Below are positions 7,590 through 15,800 of a DNA stretch of 64,000 nt, piece after piece. The stretch lies in NCBI GenBank assembly GCA_020249285.1, contig JADCFX010000044.1, positions 1 to 64,000 on the forward strand, given 5' to 3'. The notes under the pieces were generated by a model. It did no database searches and was not told the origin of the DNA. It saw nothing but the letters and a program-made list of their open reading frames with translations. Each line of letters opens with the position of its first letter. Position 1 is the first letter of the stretch. Made by a program: the position numbers and the translations under genes. Origin of the DNA: Roseomonas sp. Lineage in GTDB: Bacteria; Pseudomonadota; Alphaproteobacteria; Acetobacterales; Acetobacteraceae.

Positions 7590-8203
7590 CAATCGAAGCT
7601 CGCCAAAAGCCGGTCAATTTCGCTCTGCGAAACGCCAGCACCTGGAAGCTGCGGACCATTGGCAAGCTTTTCGCCTTCGGTGCGCTTGTTGTCCTGCGCG
7701 GGTACCACAACCGGCACCGGGCCGGCATTGGGGCCCGGCATGCCGCTGGCGGCGGAAACCACCGATGCAATCCTGCCTTCAATAGCCTTGAGCGCTGTCA
7801 CAACCTTGCCAATCCGCTGCCCGGTGATGTCCTGAAAGGAACAGGCTTCGTATATCCGAGTGACAGCGCCTTGCAACTTATCGGCGGCGTCCCCGGAAAG
7901 TTCGGCCTGCATCTGCTCCAGCGTTTCGCAGCAATCCAGGATTTCATTGGTCGCATGCGCCGTATGTTCGACGATGGCATCCAATTCATCCGTGGCCGAG
8001 GGGATATGCGCGTCGCGAATATCTTCGACCTTGAGGGCGGCGATTTCGGCCTTGGCACGCGCGATGGTGCGCCCAAGCCCTTCCAGTTCGGCCAGCAGAA
8101 CGGATTCCTTGGCAGTCAAATCGCCCGCCATGGTCGCGAGCACGGCGCGAACCGTGGTCTCGATCCGGTCGCCTTCAGGCCCTTGGGGGGTTCCGTCAGG
8201 CAT
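7589..8203 (-). CDS. cheZ: Protein phosphatase CheZ
   Basis: A 204-residue CheY-P phosphatase. The central part is a long helical hairpin with the signature A-C-S-F-Q-D-I-T-G-Q-R-I, which carries the catalytic Asp/Gln pair of the CheZ family. The C-terminus ends S-Q-S-E-I-D-R-L-L-A-S-F-D after a Pro/Gly-rich tether, matching the short CheY-docking helix of CheZ and resembling the N-terminal CheY-binding peptide of FliM in this window. It overlaps cheY by eight bases, so kinase output and signal termination are made together. Confidence 0.92.
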   Translation of the reverse strand: MPDGTPQGPEGDRIETTVRAVLATMAGDLTAKESVLLAELEGLGRTIARAKAEIAALKVEDIRDAHIPSATDELDAIVEHTAHATNEILDCCETLEQMQAELSGDAADKLQGAVTRIYEACSFQDITGQRIGKVVTALKAIEGRIASVVSAASGMPGPNAGPVPVVVPAQDNKRTEGEKLANGPQLPGAGVSQSEIDRLLASFD

Positions 8204-8576
8204 GGACCAGCACCTTTTCGATCTTTTCGCGCAGCGTTTCGGCGTTGAAAGGCTTCACGATGTAATTGGAAACGCCGGCCTGCTTGGCGGCCACCACGTT
8301 TTCGGTCTTGCTTTCGGCGGTGATCATGATGAAGGGCATCTCCTTCAGACGCTGATCCGCCCGCACTTCCTTGAGCAGGTCAAGCCCGGTCATGGGCGCC
8401 ATGTTCCAATCACTGATCACGAGCCCAAAATTGCCCGCGCGCAGCTTGGCCAAGGCTTCCTGCCCATCCACAGCTTCATCAACATTGTTGAATTCAAGCT
8501 GCTTCAGAAGGTTGCGGATGATGCGCAGCATCGTCCGATAGTCGTCCACAATCAGGACATTGATGTTCTTATCCAT
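8196..8576 (-). CDS. cheY: Chemotaxis response regulator CheY
   Basis: A 126-residue single receiver domain. All catalytic positions are present: acidic pair Asp11-Asp12, phospho-acceptor Asp56 in V-I-S-D-W-N-M, Thr86 in F-I-M-I-T-A-E-S and Lys108 in I-V-K-P-F, with Tyr105 as the switch aromatic. The Trp-Asn-Met after the acceptor is typical of motility CheY. The frame extends upstream, but ATG 8576 matches the family start. Phosphorylated CheY would bind FliM encoded in the same operon. Confidence 0.96.
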   Translation of the reverse strand: MDKNINVLIVDDYRTMLRIIRNLLKQLEFNNVDEAVDGQEALAKLRAGNFGLVISDWNMAPMTGLDLLKEVRADQRLKEMPFIMITAESKTENVVAAKQAGVSNYIVKPFNAETLREKIEKVLVHA

Positions 8577-8610
8577 GGTTCTCCACCGTTTGCCGACCGG
8601 ATCTTTCGGC

Positions 8611-9273
8611 CTACTCGCTTCCCGGCCGATTGGCCCGGTGTCTCGCCAATTCGGCGGTGAGAACCCGGGCTTTTTCAGGCCGCATCGCACCGATCACCGG
8701 TGCCATTTTCCGTTCGCCCATGCGATCCAGAATCTGGATCACGACAGGCAACTCCAACTCCTCGAAAATCGCCGCGGCTTCCCGCGGGCGCATGTTTTCA
8801 TAGGTGCGGACCAAGCCGCGCCAGCCGGATTCCTCGCGTTCGCCACGGGTGCGTTCCATGGCTTCAAGGCGCTGCTGAAGCTGCGTCAGTTCGTCAATAC
8901 GCTGACCCAAACGGCGCTCTGACGCTGTCAGGACCAATTCGCGGGAGGCGACGGCTTGTTCCCGCGCCTCCAGTTCCGACCGCCTGGCACGCAACTGTTC
9001 CAGCAGCGCGCGTTCGGCCTGGGAGATCGGGTTTGGCGCTTCCTCAAGCCCTCCTTCGGGCCTTGGGCCAAGTCGCTGGAAACCACCTGCCGGCCGCTGG
9101 GCTTCGGGCGCCACCGCCAGGGGGGGGGCAACTTCTGCCGCCCGCGCCGGTGCGACTGAGGGCACCGGCGCGGGTTCGCCGCGCAGCAGCGGGCGGATGA
9201 TATTTTCTGACTTTACAAGGAATAAGCCGCCCATAGCGATGATCGCCAAGGGCAAAAGGCGCGGTTTGAACAT
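8611..9273 (-). CDS. motE: MotE-family motility protein
   Basis: A 220-residue protein with a single N-terminal membrane anchor (about residues 5-22), a Pro/Ala linker, a coiled coil (about 85-150, A-L-L-E-Q-L-R-A-R-R-S-E-L-E-A-R-E) and a C-terminal MgtE-N-like helical domain (Y-E-N-M-R-P-R-E-A-A-A-I-F-E-E-L, then I-L-D-R-M-x-x-R-K-M-A). This is the MotE architecture; in rhizobia MotE acts as a periplasmic chaperone for the motor protein MotC. The gene overlaps the DUF6468 gene by one base at its start. Confidence 0.88.
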   Translation of the reverse strand: MFKPRLLPLAIIAMGGLFLVKSENIIRPLLRGEPAPVPSVAPARAAEVAPPLAVAPEAQRPAGGFQRLGPRPEGGLEEAPNPISQAERALLEQLRARRSELEAREQAVASRELVLTASERRLGQRIDELTQLQQRLEAMERTRGEREESGWRGLVRTYENMRPREAAAIFEELELPVVIQILDRMGERKMAPVIGAMRPEKARVLTAELARHRANRPGSE

Positions 9274-9752
9274 CAGCGAGGCCCCTTTCCGGTACCGATG
9301 GAAAGAGCACGAAGCAAGTCGCGTTCCGCTTGACTACGCAGCGGCCCAGAATCGCTTGGAGGCTCTCGGGTGGGGCGTGTCGCGGCCGGGGCCGGTGGGG
9401 CTTCATGGCCGGCCATAGGTCGGCCGGCACGGACCAAGGATTCCAGGCGATCGGCCAAGGTTTCGGCGCGTTCGATCAGAAAGCGCAGATCATCCCGCAG
9501 TGGTTCCGCCGTTGTTACCCGTTCTTGCACCTGACGCCCGGAGAGTTCCGCAGTCGCGCGCAGCCGCAAAATGGCCGATTCCGCCGCCGCAGCGGCTTCC
9601 GAAAGGCCCTGCGCGCTGGACTCCATCGCCGCACGATCCTTGCGGATTTCGCGCAAGGCCCGCTCCAGCCGGATGGCGAAGGGGATCGCCGCGCCAAGCA
9701 GCACCAGCAGGGTGACCTGCAGGCCCCATTCAAGCCAGGAGAATGACATCAT
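9273..9752 (-). CDS. DUF6468-type membrane protein of the fliL-fliM operon
   Basis: A 159-residue bitopic protein: a transmembrane helix at about residues 8-28 (L-Q-V-T-L-L-V-L-L-G-A-A-I-P), then a coiled coil from about 30 to 110. A protein of this size and topology follows fliM in many alphaproteobacterial motility operons, and in Caulobacter a similar protein (PflI) affects flagellar placement. The equivalence is inferred from position and shape. It overlaps fliM by four bases and motE by one. Confidence 0.8.
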   Translation of the reverse strand: MMSFSWLEWGLQVTLLVLLGAAIPFAIRLERALREIRKDRAAMESSAQGLSEAAAAAESAILRLRATAELSGRQVQERVTTAEPLRDDLRFLIERAETLADRLESLVRAGRPMAGHEAPPAPAATRPTREPPSDSGPLRSQAERDLLRALSIGTGKGPR

Positions 9753-10822
9753 GACGAAGCCCCCTTCCGACGTTCCACTTCTCGGTCGATCCGAACAGCC
9801 AGGCGCTGGCCCTTGCGACCCATTTCTCCCTCAAAAAGCGGCACATCGCCGCAGCGCAGCCTGACCGGCGCCCCCGGCGGGACGCCAAGTGCAATCTGAT
9901 CCCCCACCTTCAGATTGAGTACCGAAGAAAGCGGCATCATCTGCTCATCCAGCACCACATCCAGGCCGATATCCGTGTGGCGCAATTCCTCGGCCAAATG
10001 GGTTTCCCAGATGCTGTCGCGGCCGAATTTCTCACCCATGAATTGCTGCAGCAGCAATTCGCGCACGGGTTCCAGCGTTGCATAGGGCAGCAGGATTTCA
10101 AGCTTGCCGCCGCGATCTTCCATATCCACCCGAAGCCGAACCAGGACGCAGGCATTGGATGGCCGGCTGATTACGGCAAAGCGTGGGTTCACCTCAAGCC
10201 GTTCGAAGCGGAAATGCACCGGGCAGAGCGGTTCAAAAGCCGCCGTCAGATCATCCAGCACCACGCCGACCAGGCGTTCCACCAGGGTGCGTTCAATGGT
10301 GGTATACGGACGGCCTTCAATCCGCATCGCGGCGGTGCCCCGCCGCCCACCCAGCAACACATCCACCACCGAATAGATCAGCGCGGAATCAACAACGGCG
10401 AGCCCGTAATTATCCCATTCATCGGCGCGCGTGACGCCAAGCATGGCCGGCAGCGGCACCGAATTCAGGTAATCCCCGAAGCGGAGCGAAACGATGCCGT
10501 CAATCGAGACATCCACATTGTCGGAGGTGAAATTGCGCAGCGTGGTGGACATGAGCCTGACCAGCCGATCAAAGACAATCTCCAGCATCGGCAGACGTTC
10601 ATAGGAAATCAGACCAGAGGAGATGATCCGCTGGATGCCACTTTCCTCAGCCTCACGCGCGGGGCCAACACCAAAGCCCAAAAGACTGTCAATTTCCGCC
10701 TGGTTCAGGACGCGCGCCGCATCCGCCGCCGCCGGTTCGGCTTGTGCTTCGGTTGATCCTTCCTCCTCAAGCGCGGCCCCCCAGGCCGCGGCGAGGTCTT
10801 CTTCTTCGCCCGTGCCGCTCAT
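9749..10822 (-). CDS. fliM: Flagellar motor switch protein FliM
   Basis: A 357-residue C-ring subunit that binds CheY-P and sets rotation direction. An acidic leader of 38 residues, usual in alphaproteobacteria, precedes the CheY-binding peptide N-Q-A-E-I-D-S-L-L-G-F (40-50). The CheC-like middle domain (about 80-260) and the C-terminal SpoA domain with L-N-L-K-V-G-D-Q-I-A-L-G follow. It overlaps fliL and the DUF6468 gene by four bases each, so the operon is tightly coupled. Confidence 0.97.
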   Translation of the reverse strand: MSGTGEEEDLAAAWGAALEEEGSTEAQAEPAAADAARVLNQAEIDSLLGFGVGPAREAEESGIQRIISSGLISYERLPMLEIVFDRLVRLMSTTLRNFTSDNVDVSIDGIVSLRFGDYLNSVPLPAMLGVTRADEWDNYGLAVVDSALIYSVVDVLLGGRRGTAAMRIEGRPYTTIERTLVERLVGVVLDDLTAAFEPLCPVHFRFERLEVNPRFAVISRPSNACVLVRLRVDMEDRGGKLEILLPYATLEPVRELLLQQFMGEKFGRDSIWETHLAEELRHTDIGLDVVLDEQMMPLSSVLNLKVGDQIALGVPPGAPVRLRCGDVPLFEGEMGRKGQRLAVRIDREVERRKGASS

Positions 10823-11343
10823 TGGACCAAAATCTCCAGGAACAGCACGTCATTGACGCGAATCTGCTGCGCGTCTCCACGGCCTGCCTGGGCTACCGCG
10901 ATATTGGCGCGGGCGACCAGTTCTTCCCGCAGCCGCTGGGTGCCGGCCGACCCGCGCAATTCCTCAGGACGGACTTCCCTGAGATAGGTCTGAAAAAGGT
11001 CAAGCAGCCGCGGCATGGAAGCCTGGACCACTGCCCCGTCTTCAGGGCGAGCCAATTCCAGCTTGCTGCGGAGCTTCACATAAACAGCCCGACGCCCTGG
11101 GGCGTTTAGGTTTGTCACAATTTCCGGCATGTCCAGGAACGCCACGGTCCGCGGCCCAGGTTCCCGTTCGGCCGTAGCGGCGGGCGCGCCCATGCCGAGC
11201 AGCGGTGGCAAGATGCCGCCGAACCAAAGCCCAGCCCCGATCGCGACCAGCAGCACAGGCAAGGCGAGGAGCAGGAGCTTCTTGCGCCCCCCGCCCTTCT
11301 TTACCTCCGGTGCTTCCTGACTGGCCTCAATTTGCCCTGACAT
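10819..11343 (-). CDS. fliL: Flagellar basal body-associated protein FliL
   Basis: A 174-residue single-pass inner-membrane protein that surrounds the stator units. A Lys/Arg-rich start (K-K-G-G-G-R-K-K) leads into one transmembrane helix (about 23-43), and the periplasmic domain has the FliL pattern L-P-E-I-V-T-N-L-N-type entry and R-V-N-D-V-L-F-L-E-I-L-V-Q at the end. The frame is open further upstream, but ATG 11343 has an excellent AAGGAGAG site. It is the first gene of the minus-strand motility operon. Confidence 0.94.
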   Translation of the reverse strand: MSGQIEASQEAPEVKKGGGRKKLLLLALPVLLVAIGAGLWFGGILPPLLGMGAPAATAEREPGPRTVAFLDMPEIVTNLNAPGRRAVYVKLRSKLELARPEDGAVVQASMPRLLDLFQTYLREVRPEELRGSAGTQRLREELVARANIAVAQAGRGDAQQIRVNDVLFLEILVQ

Positions 11344-11402
11344 AAAACTCTCCTTCGCGATGCATTCTGACAGCCTCCGATTAAAGAAGCCTTGCGGCAG
11401 GG

Positions 11403-11434
11403 CTTGCCGGGTCAAAAAGGTTTTGACCGGCAAG
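11403..11434. promoter_or_regulatory. 32-nt inverted repeat between fliL and flgF
   Basis: CTTGCCGG-G-TCAAAA on the left matches TTTTGA-CCGGCAAG on the right with one extra G; the arms are 11403-11417 and 11421-11434. It lies 60 bases upstream of the fliL ATG and about 30 bases upstream of the sigma-54 promoter of flgF. A symmetric site here suits a dimeric regulator, for example an NtrC-type enhancer-binding protein, and could act on both divergent operons. It could also fold as a strong hairpin in the fliL leader. The binding role is inference. Confidence 0.55.
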
Positions 11435-11462
11435 TTCTGCCCTGACCTACTACTATAAAGGA

Positions 11463-11479
11463 TGGCACGCCGGTTGCAC
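11463..11479 (+). promoter_or_regulatory. Sigma-54 (-24/-12) promoter of flgF operon
   Basis: TGGCACG-CCGG-TTGCA matches the RpoN consensus TGGCACG-N4-TTGCW at every conserved position, with the invariant GG (11464-11465) and GC (11476-11477) separated by exactly 10 bases. It points toward flgF, placing the start of transcription near 11490, about 75 bases before the flgF ATG. Rod and hook genes under RpoN control are well established in alphaproteobacteria such as Caulobacter. Confidence 0.85.
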
Positions 11480-11566
11480 TAAGGATTTTCAGGGTCGGCA
11501 TGTCACACCGGCCCCCTAACTTTCACTGGCTGGGGTCCTTTGACCGGACCCATTGAGGGAGCCCTT

Positions 11567-12310
11567 ATGGATTCGCCCGGTTACATCCTGCTCTCGCGCT
11601 TGTCGCTCCAGGAGCGAGCCACCCAGGCCCTGGCAAATAACATTGCCAATGCTGATACCCCGGGCTTTCGGGCGATGCGGCCGGTATTTGGTCAGGTCAT
11701 GGTCAATGTGCGTGGCGCCGGAGCATTGCCGGGCGATTCCACCATGTCCTTGCCCCAGGACCGCGCCACTTGGCGAGACATGGCCCCGGGCAGCCTTCAG
11801 ACCACCGGCAATAAGCTGGATGTGGCGATTGACGGGGAAGGTTTCTTTGTGATCGACACCCCGAAGGGCGAGCGCTACACGCGCGCCGGGCGGTTTTCCA
11901 TTGGCGCCAACGGCAGGATGGTTGATCAGGAAGGCAATGCGGTGCTGGATTCCCGGGATCGGCCGATCTCGTTCTCAGCCCAGGACACCCAGATTGAAAT
12001 AACCAAATCCGGTACAATCCAGAGCGAGAATGGCGAAATTGCGCGCCTAAAGCTGGTGCGCTTTGAAAATCCGCAGAACCTGATGGCCGAGGGTAACCGC
12101 CTGTTTGATGCCCAGAATGAGGCGCCGGTGCGCGTTGAGCGTCCCAAGGTGGTGCAGGGCGCGCTCGAAGGCAGCAATGTCTCGCCGATCTTGGAAATGA
12201 CGCGCCTGACCGCAGAAATGCGCGAATTCCAATACGCCAGCAACTTCACCGAGCGTGAGGGTGAACGCATTAACAACGCGGTGGAGCGCATCATGCGCCG
12301 CCGGTCTTAA
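11567..12310 (+). CDS. flgF: Flagellar basal-body rod protein FlgF
   Basis: A 247-residue proximal rod subunit. The N-terminal rod motif is L-A-N-N-I-A-N-A-D-T-P-G-F-R (about residues 24-37), the middle has the L-D-V-A-I-D-G-E-G-F-F-V-I-D block shared by FlgF and FlgG, and the C-terminus is the usual coiled helix. A nine-residue upstream extension in frame is ignored because GAGGGA sits correctly before ATG 11567. It is the first gene of the sigma-54-driven flgF-flgG-flgA-flgH operon. Confidence 0.95.
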   Translation: MDSPGYILLSRLSLQERATQALANNIANADTPGFRAMRPVFGQVMVNVRGAGALPGDSTMSLPQDRATWRDMAPGSLQTTGNKLDVAIDGEGFFVIDTPKGERYTRAGRFSIGANGRMVDQEGNAVLDSRDRPISFSAQDTQIEITKSGTIQSENGEIARLKLVRFENPQNLMAEGNRLFDAQNEAPVRVERPKVVQGALEGSNVSPILEMTRLTAEMREFQYASNFTEREGERINNAVERIMRRRS

Positions 12311-12332
12311 GACAGAATAGGAAATAGCTGCC

Positions 12333-13118
12333 ATGCGTTCTTTGCAAATCGCCGCCACAGGCATGCAGGCCCAGCAGACCAATATCGAAGTCATTTCGAA
12401 CAATATCGCCAATATCTCCACCACCGGCTTCAAGCGGCGTCGGGCTGAATTCCAGGATTTGATTTATCAGAATCTGCGCCGCACCGGTTCCCAAAGCGCC
12501 GATACCGGCACGCTGTTGCCTTCCGGTGCGCAGCTTGGTCTTGGTGTGCGGACCGCAGCGGTCTACCGCATCAGTGAACAAGGCAATCTGCAGCAGACTG
12601 AAAACCGCTTCGATATCGCAATTCGCGGTAATGGCTATTTCCAGGTGCTGATGCCTTCCGGCGAAACCGCCTATACGCGTGATGGCACTTTCGGGCTTTC
12701 GGCCGAGGGCACGATCGTGACCGCGGAAGGTTTCACGGTTCAGCCTGCCATCACCATTCCGCCGGCGGCGCGCGATGTCACCATCAATGCCACGGGCGAA
12801 GTATTGGCCAAGATTGATGGCCAGGTGCAGCCGCAGAATGTCGGCCAGATTCAGCTTGCAATCTTCGCCAATGAAGGCGGCCTGGAAGCCATTGGTGAAA
12901 ACCTGTTCCTGGCGACACCGGGTTCGGGCGATGCACAGCAGGCCGCACCTGGCCAAGCTGGTTACGGGCAAGTGCTGCAGGGCTTCATTGAAACTTCCAA
13001 CGTCAATGTCGTGCAGGAAATCACGGCACTGATCACCGCGCAGCGCGCCTATGAAATGAATTCCCGAGTGATCTCGGCGAGCGATGAAATGCTCTCCACC
13101 CTCACGAGGCTTAAGTGA
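12333..13118 (+). CDS. flgG: Flagellar basal-body rod protein FlgG
   Basis: A 261-residue distal rod subunit, the standard length. The N-terminus reads M-R-S-L-x-I-A-A-T-G-M-x-A-Q-Q, then I-S-N-N-I-A-N-I-S-T-T-G-F-K-R, and the C-terminus E-T-S-N-V-N-V-V-Q-E-I-T-x-L-I-x-A-Q-R-A-Y-E-M-N-S-R, all diagnostic for FlgG. It follows flgF by 22 bases with an AGGAAA site and overlaps flgA by one base (TGATG). Confidence 0.97.
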   Translation: MRSLQIAATGMQAQQTNIEVISNNIANISTTGFKRRRAEFQDLIYQNLRRTGSQSADTGTLLPSGAQLGLGVRTAAVYRISEQGNLQQTENRFDIAIRGNGYFQVLMPSGETAYTRDGTFGLSAEGTIVTAEGFTVQPAITIPPAARDVTINATGEVLAKIDGQVQPQNVGQIQLAIFANEGGLEAIGENLFLATPGSGDAQQAAPGQAGYGQVLQGFIETSNVNVVQEITALITAQRAYEMNSRVISASDEMLSTLTRLK

Positions 13119-14074
13119 TGAATAGGCGTCTTCTTTTTGCGCTGCCTGTCGGGCTGCTTGCGCTGCCGGGCACGGCGCGCGCGCAGACGGTGGCCGTGCG
13201 GTCCCACACCCTGGTCGAAGATCAGGTCATCCGCATTGCCGACATCTTCGAAGGTTCGTCGCGTGGCGATGTGGTGGTCGGCGCCGCACCGAACCCGGGC
13301 CAGCGCTTTGTCATCGAAGCATCGCAGCTTGCCGGCATTGCGCGCCGCTTCAATGTTGAATGGCGCCCGATTTCCGGTTCGGAGCGGAGCGTGATTGAAC
13401 GCCCCGGCCAGGCGCTATCGCGCGATGCCGCGATTGAGGTCTTGCGCGCGGAATTGCTGGGGCTTGGCCTGCCAGCTGATGCTGAGCTTGAACTTGCGGC
13501 CTACTCGCCCCCGATTTTGCCGTTGAACGCGCTGCCAAGGCTTTCTGCTGAGGGTGGGAGCTACGAGAATGCTTCCAATCGCTTCGCTGCCACATTGATT
13601 GTGATGGCTGATGGCATGCCTAGCATTCGGATGCGCGTGACGGGTCGGGCTATTGCCACAGCGCCTGCCATTGTCGCCACGCGCCGGCTTGCGGTTGGTG
13701 AGGTTGTGCGACCTGAAGATGCCAAGCTGGTTCAACTACGCGCAGAGCGCGTACGCCCGGGCACGGCGCAGCGCCTGGAAGATGTGGTTGGCATGCAATT
13801 GCGCCGCCCGATCGGCACGGAATTACCCTTCATGGGCGCGGATCTGATGGTTCCGCATATCATTGCCAAGAATGAAGTCGTGATGATGGTAGTTGAAGGT
13901 CCTGGACTTTCGCTGACCACGCAAGGCCGTGCGCTGGAAGCGGCGCCTCGTGGTGGTCGGCTGAGTGTAATGAATCTTTCCTCCCGCACTGTGGTGGAGG
14001 CGGAGGCGATTGGGCCTGGTCGTGTGCAGGTGCGTCTTGGCGCAAGCCCGCTACGCACCGTTGAAAGGAGTTGA
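13118..14074 (+). CDS. flgA: Flagellar P-ring assembly chaperone FlgA
   Basis: A 318-residue periplasmic chaperone for P-ring (FlgI) polymerisation. A signal peptide (about residues 1-22) precedes the domain. The C-terminal SAF region is visible as V-A-T-R-R-L-A-V-G-E-V-V-R-P-E-D-A, then D-V-V-G-M-Q-L-R-R-P-I and V-M-N-L-S-S-R-T-V-V-E-A near the end. An in-frame GTG at 13115 is possible, but ATG 13118, overlapping the flgG stop, is preferred. It is longer than enterobacterial FlgA, as is common in this class. Confidence 0.92.
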   Translation: MNRRLLFALPVGLLALPGTARAQTVAVRSHTLVEDQVIRIADIFEGSSRGDVVVGAAPNPGQRFVIEASQLAGIARRFNVEWRPISGSERSVIERPGQALSRDAAIEVLRAELLGLGLPADAELELAAYSPPILPLNALPRLSAEGGSYENASNRFAATLIVMADGMPSIRMRVTGRAIATAPAIVATRRLAVGEVVRPEDAKLVQLRAERVRPGTAQRLEDVVGMQLRRPIGTELPFMGADLMVPHIIAKNEVVMMVVEGPGLSLTTQGRALEAAPRGGRLSVMNLSSRTVVEAEAIGPGRVQVRLGASPLRTVERS

Positions 14075-14076
14075 TG

Positions 14077-14811
14077 ATGCGCTTACCCATTCTTTTACTT
14101 GCTGCGGCCAGCCTTTCGGCTTGTAGTGCTGCTGAGCGGATTTCGCGCATTGGTCAGGGGCCGGAATTGGCGGCTATTGACAACCCGACTTCCGATCCGC
14201 GCTGGCGCCCGGTGACGATGCCGATGCCGAACCCGAGCGACCCACCTTTGCAGAATAACAGCCTCTGGCGTCAGGGAAGCCGTACCTTCCTGCGCGATCA
14301 GCGTGCGGCCTCCGTAGGCGATCTGGTGACGGTGCTGGTATCCATTCAGGATGAAGCGGATATGGAAAATTCCACCAAGCGCGGTCGCGACAATAGCGAA
14401 AGCATGGGTATTCCCAATCTGCTTGGCTTGGAATCATCTTTTGGCAGGCTTTTCCCGACCGGCTTTGATCCTTCTAGAGCTGTATCCGCCAGCTCCTCAA
14501 GCGATGTGAATGGCACGGGCACGCTTAAGCGTTCGGAACAAATTAATCTGCGTGTTGCCGCCACCGTTTCTCAAGTGCTGCCAAATGGCAATCTGGTGGT
14601 AGTTGGGCGCCAGCAAGTGCGTGTCAATCAGGAATTGCGCGATCTGCAAGTGGGTGGGATCATTCGCCCGCAGGATATCGGCTCAGACAATACCGTGCGG
14701 CATGATCGGTTGGCGGAAGCGCGCATCGCCTATGGCGGGCGGGGCACGATCAGCGATGTGCAGCGCCCGCGTTATGGGCAGGAGCTGATGGATATCATTC
14801 TGCCATTCTGA
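14077..14811 (+). CDS. flgH: Flagellar L-ring protein FlgH
   Basis: A 244-residue outer-membrane lipoprotein forming the L ring. The lipobox L-S-A-C puts the lipidated Cys at residue 16. The body shows the family sequence: N-S-L-W-R-x-G-S-R-T-F-L-R-D-Q-R-A, V-G-D-L-V-T-V-L-V-S-I and N-G-N-L-V-V-V-G-R-Q-Q-V-R-V-N-x-E. AAAGGAG (14064-14070) lies six bases before ATG 14077; ATG 14074 is an alternative. The usual next gene, flgI, is absent here, since the operon ends at a hairpin. Confidence 0.95.
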   Translation: MRLPILLLAAASLSACSAAERISRIGQGPELAAIDNPTSDPRWRPVTMPMPNPSDPPLQNNSLWRQGSRTFLRDQRAASVGDLVTVLVSIQDEADMENSTKRGRDNSESMGIPNLLGLESSFGRLFPTGFDPSRAVSASSSSDVNGTGTLKRSEQINLRVAATVSQVLPNGNLVVVGRQQVRVNQELRDLQVGGIIRPQDIGSDNTVRHDRLAEARIAYGGRGTISDVQRPRYGQELMDIILPF

Positions 14812-14819
14812 TCCTGTGA

Positions 14820-14849
14820 TGGCGTGATCCGTATCGCTGGATCACGCCA
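14820..14849. terminator. Terminator hairpin after flgH
   Basis: TGGCGTGATCC (14820-14830) and GGATCACGCCA (14839-14849) form a perfect 11-bp stem with an 8-base loop between the convergent flgH and olsB genes. No long T-run follows on plus (GACTGCTTTAC). It probably serves both directions. Confidence 0.7.
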
Positions 14850-14873
14850 GACTGCTTTACGCGAGCTAGGGCT

Positions 14874-15698
14874 TCACCGATCTATATGTTTACGTTCGTA
14901 ATGGTTGAGATATTTTTGCGTCACGAGATCCGTCTTCACCACCACTGAAACATCGGTCGTGTTGAACTGTTCATCCAGCACCGCGCCATCGCCGACAAAT
15001 CCACCAAGCCGCAGATAGCCCTTCACCAAAGGCGGCAGCGCAGCCAGCGTGGCACGCTTGTCAATGCTGGCGGGGTCCTTGCGGCGCATTTCGACAAAGC
15101 GTTCAGGCAGCGCGCGCGGGCGCACTTCCTCTGGAGCCAGATGGAAGGCGTGCAGATAGGTCAGTTGATCGGCCAGCGCATCCAGATCCGTGCCGGGCAG
15201 GGAAGCGCAGCCGAACATCAACGCAATATCATGGCGGAAGACATAGGCCGCGATGCCATCCCACAACAACTGGAGCGTCCCGCGGCTGCGATAGGCGGCA
15301 TCCACGCAGGAACGGCCCAATTCCAGCACCGGCGCGGGATAGGCCACCAGGCGAGAGACGTCATATTCGCTTTCGGAATACCAGCGACCCAGCTTTTCGG
15401 CGCCCTCACGCCGGATCAGGCGATAGGTGCCGACGACTGATTGAGCGCCTTCACCCCGATCATGATCCACCACCAGCAGATGATCCGCTATGGGGTCGAA
15501 ATCATCACGGTCGCGATGGCTGGCGGCTGTGGCGGCGTCGGGCCGGGCGCCCATTTCCTGATAAAAAACGCGGTAACGAAGCGCCTGCACCGCATCCAAT
15601 TCATCCGCGTTGGTGGCAAGGCGCACGCCCAAATTGCCGGCGCGCAATTCTTCAAAGCCCGCTTCGGGCGGTGCAGCTTCGTCTTGGTTGATTGGCAT
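14874..15698 (-). CDS. olsB: L-ornithine N(alpha)-acyltransferase (OlsB-like, GNAT fold)
   Basis: A 274-residue acyltransferase expected to transfer a 3-hydroxyacyl chain from acyl carrier protein to ornithine, the first step of phosphate-free ornithine lipid synthesis. Family features seen are Q-A-L-R-Y-R-V-F-Y-Q-E-M-G, D-x-x-D-P-x-x-D-H-L-L-V-V-D, V-G-T-Y-R-L-I-R, the S-E-Y-D-V-S-R-L block, E-L-G-R-S-C-V and the late K-G-Y-L-R-L-G-G. ATG 15698 is chosen over an upstream TTG. The partner acyltransferase OlsA is not in the window. Confidence 0.85.
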   Translation of the reverse strand: MPINQDEAAPPEAGFEELRAGNLGVRLATNADELDAVQALRYRVFYQEMGARPDAATAASHRDRDDFDPIADHLLVVDHDRGEGAQSVVGTYRLIRREGAEKLGRWYSESEYDVSRLVAYPAPVLELGRSCVDAAYRSRGTLQLLWDGIAAYVFRHDIALMFGCASLPGTDLDALADQLTYLHAFHLAPEEVRPRALPERFVEMRRKDPASIDKRATLAALPPLVKGYLRLGGFVGDGAVLDEQFNTTDVSVVVKTDLVTQKYLNHYERKHIDR

Positions 15699-15800
15699 CA
15701 GCAATCCCGTCTCTGGGCGGCCCAATTCCGGGAGAGCCCCAGGGTTACAAACCGCATGAGGGACTATAGAAGAGTTTGACTGATCGCCAAATCAGGTCAC

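Noticed and set aside
11357..11373. Sigma-54-like GG-N10-GC match in the fliL leader (minus strand)
   Set aside because: Only the minimal GG/GC bases match, and the predicted transcript would start at the ATG, losing the strong AAGGAGAG site.
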